Source: Ignavibacteria bacterium (lineage in GTDB: Bacteria; Bacteroidota; Ignavibacteria; UBA10030; SZUA-254). Taken from it: a stretch of DNA of 43,005 bases. Position numbers and translations under genes: made by a program. The DNA lies in the NCBI GenBank assembly GCA_016178595.1, contig JACOSY010000028.1:1-43005 (forward strand), read 5' to 3'. Shown here one piece after another: positions 1 through 6,742 of this stretch. The notes under the pieces are model-generated. The model was not told where the DNA came from. It did not search any database and was given only the letters and a program-made list of their open reading frames with translations. The number at the start of each line of letters is the position of its first letter. The first letter of the stretch is position 1.

Positions 1-132
1 ACAAACTTCGACGCTGTCTCCAATGCTGATGTGAAACGTTTAGAACGACGCATGAACAACAGACCAAGAAAAATATTACATTATCAAACACCACGCGAAG
101 TCTTTAACCGACGTGTTGCACTTGCTCATTGA
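1..132 (+). CDS. IS30-family transposase, C-terminal fragment (cut by window start)
   Basis: The open frame enters at base 1 and ends with TGA at 130-132, giving 43 residues. The fragment contains RRMNNRPRKILHYQTPREVF, the typical C-terminal signature of IS30-family DDE transposases (NNRPRK.L.Y.TP.EVF). These enzymes cut and join the element ends by a DDE mechanism; the catalytic residues lie upstream, outside the window. The stop codon sits inside the terminal inverted repeat, as is usual for IS30 elements. The window's last 80 bases encode the N-terminus of a transposase of the same family in the same orientation, so this may be another copy of that element. Identity as IS30 family is firm; the exact element is unknown. 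Confidence 0.88.
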   Translation, partial: TNFDAVSNADVKRLERRMNNRPRKILHYQTPREVFNRRVALAH

Positions 133-133
133 A
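113..133 (+). repeat. Right terminal inverted repeat of the IS30 element
   Basis: Reverse-complemented, these 21 bases match the sequence at 42876-42896 at 16 of 21 positions, with an unbroken AAGTGCAACAC core. This is the IS right end and overlaps the transposase stop codon. The host flank starts at about 134. Confidence 0.7.
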
Positions 134-151
134 TCCAGCTGAGTCAATGCG

Positions 152-261
152 CAGTCTTGACTTTGGAATTATAGTTGTCTACATTTCATCGACTTGCGGG
201 GAGTAATAATGGGTGGTCAAATGAATTCTCGGTGTATCGTTTTTTTTCTGCTCGGTCGTAC
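152..261 (+). repeat. Direct repeat, copy A (leader and signal-peptide start)
   Basis: This stretch is nearly identical to 961-1076, offset by 809 bases. It covers the 5' untranslated region, the ribosome binding site (GCGGGGAG) and the first codons of a secreted-protein gene. Copy A has a 6-base in-frame deletion in the T-rich signal-peptide part and diverges after base 261. The two copies flank the gene at 337-969. Confidence 0.85.
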
Positions 262-301
262 GATTCATGTCTGTAGGAATTTGAAAATATATTCAGATTA
301 A
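209..301 (+). pseudogene. Truncated secreted-protein gene (signal-peptide remnant)
   Basis: ATG at 209 follows the same GGGGAG ribosome binding site as the intact gene at 1018. The first residues, MGGQMNSR, are identical to that gene and are followed by a hydrophobic stretch (IVFFLLG). The frame then runs into unrelated sequence and stops at 299-301 after 30 codons. The signal-peptide cleavage region and the whole mature protein are missing. It looks like the broken 5' end of a paralogue of the propeller protein at 1018-2322, left after a deletion or recombination near the IS30 copy. A functional short peptide cannot be excluded but nothing supports one. Confidence 0.7.
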
Positions 302-336
302 AGAGTGATAAATGTCAATTGTGAGGAGATGCAGTC

Positions 337-969
337 ATGATGAGAAAATATATATTCTTTTTCTTGCTTGGTGTCATACCAGCTTTTTCTCAATCTCTAA
401 GCTACAAAGCATTCGTAACAACCTCAAAAAGTACCGTTTTGTCTACGGAGGAGTTTGTAATCACATACAAGATTTCTCAAATCGAAGGTAAGCTCTACGT
501 TGGATTTGTGAGCAATATGGCGCTGACGGTGGTGGGAAACGATCGTTGGGAGGTTATTGTCCCAAAAGGGCAGTCGAGAAGAATAGAATTCCGAGTTAGA
601 TGCAAGGAAGATTTTCTTAAAAACTACCCCATGGAAAGCTTAAGCTTCGGTGTTACAATAAGTAGAATTCCGTTTAAGGCAGAAATTAATACCACAGAAA
701 ATATGACGATGGGTTCTGTGATACTGCGCGATTACTCGAAACTCAGACAAGATTTTTTAGAAGCAAAGAAAAAAACTTCCCAGAAAACTGTTCAGGACAG
801 CGTAGTAATCAAGAGACAGTCTCAACTTATGCGCCCACCTAACCCATTGAAGTCGGATACTACGCAGATACCGGACTATTCTCCCCTACTTAAGAAAAAG
901 GGAAAAGATTCCAGCGCGGCGCACGGCACTAATCTTGTCGCCCGAAAAAATACTTCTGAACAGTCTTGA
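337..969 (+). CDS. Hypothetical secreted protein
   Basis: This is a 210-residue protein of no family I recognise. It begins with a signal peptide (KYIFFFLLGVIPAFS, probable cleavage before QSLSY). Residues about 20-135 alternate hydrophobic and polar residues, as in an all-beta Ig-like fold. The C-terminal 70 residues are rich in Lys, Ser and Gln and probably disordered. GAGGAG at 323-328 serves ATG 337, or the adjacent ATG 340. The last codons and the stop lie inside direct repeat copy B, so the gene is enclosed by the repeat pair 152-261/961-1076. The sequence is visibly more AT-rich than the housekeeping genes further right. It has no T9SS tail, unlike its downstream neighbour. Confidence 0.65.
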   Translation: MMRKYIFFFLLGVIPAFSQSLSYKAFVTTSKSTVLSTEEFVITYKISQIEGKLYVGFVSNMALTVVGNDRWEVIVPKGQSRRIEFRVRCKEDFLKNYPMESLSFGVTISRIPFKAEINTTENMTMGSVILRDYSKLRQDFLEAKKKTSQKTVQDSVVIKRQSQLMRPPNPLKSDTTQIPDYSPLLKKKGKDSSAAHGTNLVARKNTSEQS

Positions 970-1076
970 CTTTGGAATTGTGGTTTTCTACATTTCATCG
1001 ACTTGCGGGGAGTAATAATGGGTGGTCAAATGAATTCTCGGAGTATCATTCTTTTTCTCTTTCTGCTCGGTTGTAC
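961..1076 (+). repeat. Direct repeat, copy B (leader of the propeller gene)
   Basis: Copy B of the repeat at 152-261. It starts within the last codons of the 337-969 gene and extends through the ribosome binding site and about 20 codons of the gene at 1018. This is the copy attached to an intact reading frame. Confidence 0.85.
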
Positions 1077-2322
1077 TGTGGAGGTTTTTTCTCAATCTTC
1101 CCAGTGGCGATTGCTCACACCTTTGAATAGCGGCTTGCCCGATTCTTTCATCACATCAATAGCTTCTGATCTTCAAGGGAACGTTTGGTTTGGATCATTC
1201 TCCGGAACTGTCACTAGATTCGATGGTGCGCAGTGGAAGAGCTATGGAGTATCCGATGGAGTACCGGCGGCGATGATTACGGCAATCGCAAACGACCCAG
1301 CCGATCGTTCTGTCTGGATCGGATCGCGCGCACATAGTGGTCTCGCGACGCTGGTCGGACAGCACTGGACCGACTATCCATTCAACTCGTGCAGTGGTGA
1401 TTGTGATGTTGAAGTGCTGGCCATCGACTATACTCATACGAAATGGATCGGAACACGGAGCGATGGTCTATGGTCGTTCGACGGATCGATGTGGAGCCTT
1501 CATTCGGCACCAACGGGATATACATTTTCAACAGTAATGAGCATCGCTACTGATGTCGATAGTACTCTCTGGCTCACTGAGGATCAAGGTGACATCGGGA
1601 AAGCAGGCTACGCGCTTTTCCATTATGTCGGCGGGAACTGGATCCATGTAACGCCCGCGAACAGTGGATTGAGCGACAGCAGTATACGACTCGTCGGGAT
1701 CGATCACGGAGACAATAAATGGTTCATATCTGATTCCTCGATCATTAGGTACGACGGCTCGAGGTGGATCATCTATGCCGTTGGCGACAACAACCTCAAA
1801 GAATCACCCCGGTTCTACTTTACGTTTGATTCTTCGAATGCACCATGGATTCTCGTTGATAGCAGCGGAACCTACTGGCTTCAGACTCTACACGGAGGTC
1901 ATTGGGATGAATATCTGTTTCCTGTCAATCCACAGACTGTTTGGGGAATTGCTGTTGATCGGTTCAATAATAAATGGATTGCAACATCGAGCAGTGCGCT
2001 TGAATTTAACGAAAATGGAATCATGACAGATGTAACTGATAGGCTCGAAAAGATACCAAACACTTTTAGACTCTACCCAAATTATCCCAACCCGTTCAAC
2101 CCAGAGACAGTGATACCGTATGAGCTATCCGAGAATGCAGTTGTTCAGATTAAAGTATTTGATATTCTTGGATGTGAAGCCGCAGTGCTCGTCGATCAAT
2201 TCTTGATTGCCGGAAGTTACGAGACAAAGTTTAACGGAAATAACTTAGCAAGTGGTACGTATTTCTATCGCATACAAACAGAGAATTTAACTCTCACTAT
2301 GAAAATGATTTTACTACGATAA
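1018..2322 (+). CDS. Secreted two-component-regulator-type beta-propeller protein with T9SS sorting domain
   Basis: This 434-residue exported protein has a signal peptide (SIILFLFLLGCTVEVFS, cleavage near QSSQW). Repeated blade motifs of about 45 residues follow, such as GNVWFGSFSGTVTRFDGAQW, TKWIGTRSDGLWSFDGSMW and NKWFISDSSIIRYDGSRW. They match the sensor-propeller repeats of hybrid two-component regulators, but no kinase or membrane segment follows. The last 80 residues are a T9SS type A domain (YPNYPNPFNPETVIPYEL ... GTYFYRIQT ... KMILLR), so the protein is expected to be exported through the outer membrane and processed. ATG 1018 is chosen over the in-frame TTG at 1003 because GGGGAG lies five bases upstream. 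Its ligand or role is unknown. Confidence 0.82.
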   Translation: MGGQMNSRSIILFLFLLGCTVEVFSQSSQWRLLTPLNSGLPDSFITSIASDLQGNVWFGSFSGTVTRFDGAQWKSYGVSDGVPAAMITAIANDPADRSVWIGSRAHSGLATLVGQHWTDYPFNSCSGDCDVEVLAIDYTHTKWIGTRSDGLWSFDGSMWSLHSAPTGYTFSTVMSIATDVDSTLWLTEDQGDIGKAGYALFHYVGGNWIHVTPANSGLSDSSIRLVGIDHGDNKWFISDSSIIRYDGSRWIIYAVGDNNLKESPRFYFTFDSSNAPWILVDSSGTYWLQTLHGGHWDEYLFPVNPQTVWGIAVDRFNNKWIATSSSALEFNENGIMTDVTDRLEKIPNTFRLYPNYPNPFNPETVIPYELSENAVVQIKVFDILGCEAAVLVDQFLIAGSYETKFNGNNLASGTYFYRIQTENLTLTMKMILLR

Positions 2323-2405
2323 ACAGTTTAAACTTTTTCTTGGCAAACACTTAGCACAAAAGATATTAAATTTGATTGAACAGTTTATTATTAGAGGAGA
2401 AGGTT

Positions 2406-3161
2406 ATGATCATCATTAGAAATTATATGTTACTAATAGTAGTTTGCGTGGTAGCCCAGCTTTGTTATGGACAGAAGAATCCGGCTTATAAACAAATCCA
2501 AGCATACACCAGGCAACCAGAGAAGTTACAAAAGCTTGGAATGAATCAATACCAGGCAGAGTGGTGTACGTATATGGGTTATAGTGATACAACGGTTAAA
2601 GAGTTTGTCAAGGGCGGCGTAGACTTAGTGAAAGCTATTTCGAGACCTGAACTGCGAGATGAAAAGGATAAAGCCGCGTTGGCAGATTGTATCGTGATTG
2701 GTGTAGTAATGAAAATTGATCACGATTCAAGCGAAGTGCCTTACCATACAATTGCCTACATCAAGGTTGATAGATTCTTGAGAAATGACTTTAACGTAAA
2801 CAAGAAGGAGATTCCCGTCTTGATCCGTTCTGGGCCAGTTAAGGGTGGATTAAGGCTCGAGGCTATGCACGAAGAAAAACTAGAGAAGGGTGAACACGTT
2901 TTGCTTTTTCTAAGCGCTACCTCTTTGCTTTTTGATGCTTACTACTCTTCTCACAGCTCACTTGCGTATTATAAGAAAGTAATTGATCAAAGTGATATTT
3001 CATTCTTGATGAGTTATAAATATTTGATTGATGCAAATCGTGCAATTAACGGGAAAACTGGAAAAGCTAAGGAACTAAACGAGATTATAGACGAAATCGA
3101 GTACGTGACTAGGTTACTGCGTCGCCCACCTTTTGGTACGAATAAAGATAACAAACAATAG
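2406..3161 (+). CDS. Hypothetical secreted protein
   Basis: This 251-residue protein is not assigned to a family. The signal peptide is MIIIRNYMLLIVVCVVAQ with probable cleavage after CYG. The central part (ADCIVIGVVMKI ... YHTIAYIKVDRFLRN ... KEIPVLIRSG ... LEKGEHVLLFLS) follows the strand pattern of small OB/NTR-like beta-barrel domains that end in a GExVLLFL strand. That is a resemblance only. A charged helical tail follows. ATG 2406 is preferred over ATG 2376 because AGGAGAAGG immediately precedes it and a clean signal peptide begins there. It sits 15 bp before the metzincin gene and is probably co-transcribed with it. Composition is AT-rich. It has no T9SS tail. Confidence 0.65.
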   Translation: MIIIRNYMLLIVVCVVAQLCYGQKNPAYKQIQAYTRQPEKLQKLGMNQYQAEWCTYMGYSDTTVKEFVKGGVDLVKAISRPELRDEKDKAALADCIVIGVVMKIDHDSSEVPYHTIAYIKVDRFLRNDFNVNKKEIPVLIRSGPVKGGLRLEAMHEEKLEKGEHVLLFLSATSLLFDAYYSSHSSLAYYKKVIDQSDISFLMSYKYLIDANRAINGKTGKAKELNEIIDEIEYVTRLLRRPPFGTNKDNKQ

Positions 3162-3176
3162 TATTGGAGGATTGCC

Positions 3177-6089
3177 ATGTTAAGTTTAAGAATAATGCCG
3201 TTGATTGAAATTGCGGTGCTCATCCTCGTAAACACTGATTTATATGGACAATGTCCCACGTACTGTCATTCTTTTTACGATGTACGTGCATCCGCTACTG
3301 TAACCTATCGAATCAATAATCGAATGGGGACACAATCCATAACTCAAGCTGGATGGGAGGGAGCTATTGACGCAGGTGCTTCAGCATGGAACAGCGCAGG
3401 TTCATTTTTTTATTTCTTCAAAGGCACTGACACTCCCAATAACTATAATTTCACAACTGCAGACACCGTGAATTGCGTTGGCTGGGATATCTTAGATAAT
3501 CCGTATTTAGGTGAAACTTCTCATTTTTATGATTCTAATAACAAAATTGTTGAAACAGATACGTACGTGAACCAATTCTACACTTGGACTTTAGATCCAT
3601 CCACTTCTTCAGGGTATGACGCTCAATCATTGTTTGCTCACGAGTTTGGTCATTGGATATCCCTTAACGATGAAACAGATGTGTCGTGTCGTGATAATAC
3701 CATGTCTCAACCCCTAAGCTATAATGACATAAAATTCAGAGATCTTACACAAGACGATAAATTTGGCATTCAGGCCCTTTACCCGGTAATCATCGCCAAT
3801 CAAACGTTGACAACTGACCGCACAGTTTTCGAAAAATGGGACGGCGCTATCACTGCGGATCGTGTCACTATACTTCAAGGCGTCACGATTGATGTTCTAT
3901 CAACATGTACGCTTACGGTGCCGGCTGGAAGCTGGCTTAAGGTAAATCCAGGTGCCTCCTTATTCATTGAGTCAGAGGCAACTGTCAATGATAATGCTGA
4001 TATAGTGATCCAAAACTGTGGAAAGGTTCTTAATAAGACTGGCATTACTTTTAGCGGTTCAACGGCGTGTCTTGCAAATCACGGTTTCTACGAATTATCC
4101 AAGGGTAAAACCACAAGTTTTACACAAGGTGGTTTTTTTACCCTTGATTCTACTGCAACGATTCAAGTAGATAGTGGGGCAACTTTTCTTATTGACGCAA
4201 CTGCAAATACGGCTAAGACTAAGTTAACACCGGGTGGGACATTTAAGTTTGGTCAGAATGCAAAACTTCTCTGTTACGATACTCTCGTCGCTGTAGGCAC
4301 GGCTGCCAAGCCAATTATTTTCACGTCCTCCAAAACCTCACCTGCTCCCGGTGATTGGGACGCCATCCGGATGTTTGGTGGTGCCAATTCGTCCAACACA
4401 CTCCAGTACTGCAATGTCTCCTATGCTACCTACGGCATTTTCGTGAACACCGGTTGGAATACAACGATTGACCATTGTACAATTCAGAACTCATCGAATT
4501 ACGCCGTCACAGTGAATAATTCGATAACTACTGTTGCTACCGTCACAGTAAGTAACTCAACGCTCACCAATGATGTTGGCTGTGTAAGCGTGCAGAATGG
4601 CGACATCCACCTTGTCAATACTGTTTGTACTCCTAATAATGGTTGGGGTGCAGTTCTCTGGGCTGGCGGGAAGCTTCACATGGGCAATTCTTCCATTATC
4701 AACGGTACAAACTACGGCATCTATGCTACCGATGTGACTGCCTATGTTACACTCAGCCCCGACGGGGTCTCGCCGGGCAATAATCACATCGAGAGCAACA
4801 GCAGCTCACAAATATTTATTATTGCCGGCGGTGCGTATCTCGGGGAAAGAGCGACAACCACAACCTGTGTCTGCGACGGGGGTGGACAAGCTCTACCAGC
4901 CGATGGAAATAAATTAGATCCGAAGATTTCCCTTCCGCAACAGACAAATCCCTGCCCGCCGCCTTGTTATTGGCAGACAAGTACATGGGAGAATGCAGGT
5001 TATAATTATATTAAGGGGCCATACTATTGGGTTCGAACATCCTCCGCAATTAAAGCACAACTTAATTACTGGGGAGATTGTCCGTATGTGAATCCTGCAA
5101 ATGTGCCAGCGGCATTTTACGGGTCGGTGGATTATTCGAACTATAAGACCATTACGAGTTGCAGCGGAACAGTCATGCAGCCAATTTCAGAAGATCACGA
5201 AGCGGCTTCGTTCACGAGCAGCAATACTGCCCGCTTGGGACAGTACTCCGCTTCCGCACTTTCTGATATAGTGATTCCTGATTCAGTTTTCATTCGGTGG
5301 ATCAATCAACTGCGCACACAAATCGTTTACCATCCGGATGATTTGGCGTCTGCCGATGCACTTAAACTCCTTGCGACACTTGTTGGTCCTTCGGGGCGCT
5401 TTCAAAACGTAGTGGCATGGGACATTCTCCTTGCGGCATTGGCTGTGAACACTTCTTCTTCGGATGAATTGAAGTCAGTTGCCCAAGCGTTCCTTTTGGA
5501 ATCGATCTTGTCAAAACGGGATTTCGACGGGCTCTTCCAGCGTGTCAGCTCGATTCTTGCTGCCAATCCTCCCGACAAGTACTGGATGAACGCACAGACG
5601 CACGTCATACTTGCTTATCTGGCCAAGGGCGATATTCCATCTGCGCAAACGGCCTATGCAGGTATCCAAACTCGAGGGAGTAGAATCAACGCTGCTGCTA
5701 CTGCGCATCTTGCAGAACTGATCGCACTTGCACAGGGCGGCAGTTATTCCGGTCAGCCCGTAGGAGCACCGGTTGGAGAAGAAGTAGTGACAGACCACAG
5801 CAAGGTCATGAGCAAAGTGAAACCCGATGCGTATAGACTCGAGCAGAACTATCCAAACCCATTCAATCCCACCACACGCCTCAACTATGCCATTCCAGTG
5901 GATGCAACAGTCAGCTTAAAGGTCTTTAACGTACTTGGACAGGAAGTGGCAACGGTAATCGATGATTTCCAAACGGCAGGCTACAAGTCGGTTTCATTTG
6001 ATGCCAGCAGTCTCCCAAGCGGTCTCTACTTCTACCGCTTGCAAGCGGGTCACTTTACCGACACGAAGAAGATGCTCTTAGTCAAGTAG
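3177..6089 (+). CDS. Secreted matrixin-like metallopeptidase with beta-helix region and T9SS sorting domain
   Basis: This 970-residue protein starts with a signal peptide (IMPLIEIAVLILVNTDLYG, then QCPTYC). Residues about 30-205 form a metzincin-like peptidase: the zinc motif HEFGHWISLND has His155, Glu156, His159 and Asp165, and a candidate Met-turn follows (DNTMSQ). Asp as third ligand recalls snapalysin-type enzymes; matrixins normally have His there, and here Ser replaces the usual Gly. Residues about 210-640 are repeated short strands (ITADRVTILQGVTIDVLS, then Asn-rich rungs) typical of a right-handed beta-helix. A helical region follows (about 690-860). The T9SS type A tail (NYPNPFNPTTRLNYAIP ... 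LYFYRLQAG ... KMLLVK) ends it. TTGGAGGA precedes ATG 3177. Substrate unknown. Confidence 0.82.
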   Translation: MLSLRIMPLIEIAVLILVNTDLYGQCPTYCHSFYDVRASATVTYRINNRMGTQSITQAGWEGAIDAGASAWNSAGSFFYFFKGTDTPNNYNFTTADTVNCVGWDILDNPYLGETSHFYDSNNKIVETDTYVNQFYTWTLDPSTSSGYDAQSLFAHEFGHWISLNDETDVSCRDNTMSQPLSYNDIKFRDLTQDDKFGIQALYPVIIANQTLTTDRTVFEKWDGAITADRVTILQGVTIDVLSTCTLTVPAGSWLKVNPGASLFIESEATVNDNADIVIQNCGKVLNKTGITFSGSTACLANHGFYELSKGKTTSFTQGGFFTLDSTATIQVDSGATFLIDATANTAKTKLTPGGTFKFGQNAKLLCYDTLVAVGTAAKPIIFTSSKTSPAPGDWDAIRMFGGANSSNTLQYCNVSYATYGIFVNTGWNTTIDHCTIQNSSNYAVTVNNSITTVATVTVSNSTLTNDVGCVSVQNGDIHLVNTVCTPNNGWGAVLWAGGKLHMGNSSIINGTNYGIYATDVTAYVTLSPDGVSPGNNHIESNSSSQIFIIAGGAYLGERATTTTCVCDGGGQALPADGNKLDPKISLPQQTNPCPPPCYWQTSTWENAGYNYIKGPYYWVRTSSAIKAQLNYWGDCPYVNPANVPAAFYGSVDYSNYKTITSCSGTVMQPISEDHEAASFTSSNTARLGQYSASALSDIVIPDSVFIRWINQLRTQIVYHPDDLASADALKLLATLVGPSGRFQNVVAWDILLAALAVNTSSSDELKSVAQAFLLESILSKRDFDGLFQRVSSILAANPPDKYWMNAQTHVILAYLAKGDIPSAQTAYAGIQTRGSRINAAATAHLAELIALAQGGSYSGQPVGAPVGEEVVTDHSKVMSKVKPDAYRLEQNYPNPFNPTTRLNYAIPVDATVSLKVFNVLGQEVATVIDDFQTAGYKSVSFDASSLPSGLYFYRLQAGHFTDTKKMLLVK

Positions 6090-6214
6090 TCTCATTCAGT
6101 CCAAGTGATTCGAAGCCCCCATCTCTTCGGTTCCATGAGAGTCGGGGTTTCGTCCTTTGTGCTTCAGTCATATTCCTTCGTATCCTTCTCAGCGAGCATT
6201 CCGCGCCATTGTGT

Positions 6215-6509
6215 GCATAGCCTGCTCTTACGGTTGCAGCCACCGTTCGCGCTGTACTACCTTCCGGCACGCCCGTCGCACGCGTTGCACTGCGTGGCGC
6301 ACTTACTGCACCAGCCGGTGCAATGCGCAGCTTCTGTAACGTATTGTCTCATAATTGCTTGAGAGGGCGTTGCACCGAGCAATGTATCAAGGAATATTAG
6401 CGGCGCATTGAGGAACACCGCTTGCGCACGAAGGAACACAAGTAGTGCACTCACGACTACGGGCGTTGCATTGAGGAACATGGCTGGTGCAGTCAGGAAG
6501 AAAGCCGTC
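6215..6509. repeat. Degenerate 21-bp periodic repeat region
   Basis: GCA starts recur at 21-base spacing at 6215, 6236, 6278, 6299 and 6320. After a one-base phase slip they recur at 6405, 6426, 6447, 6468 and 6489. The best conserved units begin GCATTGAGGAACA (6405 and 6468), with GCACGAAGGAACA at 6426. Other units are strongly diverged. Because 21 is a multiple of three, all frames give heptad-repeat translations, including a minus-strand GTG frame (6514-6257, 85 codons) with repeated hydrophobic heptads starting FLNA or FLRA. I treat this as a decayed minisatellite rather than a gene. Confidence 0.65.
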
Positions 6510-6565
6510 TTCACTTACCTTCCATAGCAAAGTCACCGATACGCCGTTACGACCCTAGGCTCTGA

Positions 6566-6608
6566 CCCGGCAGCCGGGATGCCTTCGGCACGAGGGGAGA
6601 AAACCTCG
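6566..6608. other. Cluster of three short hairpins, function unknown
   Basis: Three adjacent perfect stems are present: CCCGG-CAG-CCGGG (6566-6578), TGCC-TTC-GGCA (6580-6590) and CGAGG with CCTCG (6591-6595 and 6604-6608). On the plus strand a GGAGGAG ribosome-binding-like sequence follows at about 6631 but no credible reading frame does. It could be the structured end of the 3177-6089 transcript or the leader of a deleted gene. No known riboswitch class fits well. Confidence 0.35.
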
Positions 6609-6675
6609 GAAAATAAACTTCCCCCCTGTAGGAGGAGAAATAAAGAGGGAGTGAGTCGAGGAGTTTGATAGCGAT

Positions 6676-6704
6676 AATAAAAAGCCCCGCGCACTGACGG
6701 GGCT
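6676..6704 (-). terminator. Intrinsic terminator of the 6743-8872 gene
   Basis: Read on the minus strand, AGCCCCG pairs with CGGGGCT across an 8-base loop and is followed directly by TTTTTATTATC. It lies about 40 bases past the minus-strand stop codon. On the plus strand the same hairpin has only a weak T tail. Confidence 0.8.
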
Positions 6705-6742
6705 TCTTCCACATCGAACGGAACTTCCGGGAAGTCGATCGG

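Noticed and set aside
6257-6514. 85-codon minus-strand frame with hydrophobic heptads as a real small protein
   Set aside because: The heptads follow directly from the 21-bp DNA periodicity, which opens frames on both strands; there is no conserved start context or domain.
6496-6590. c-di-GMP-I (GEMM) riboswitch, suggested by GCAAAG and CAGCCGGGATGCC
   Set aside because: The conserved upstream GGCAAACC hairpin arm is missing and TGCC forms its own local hairpin, so the fold is not that of the aptamer.
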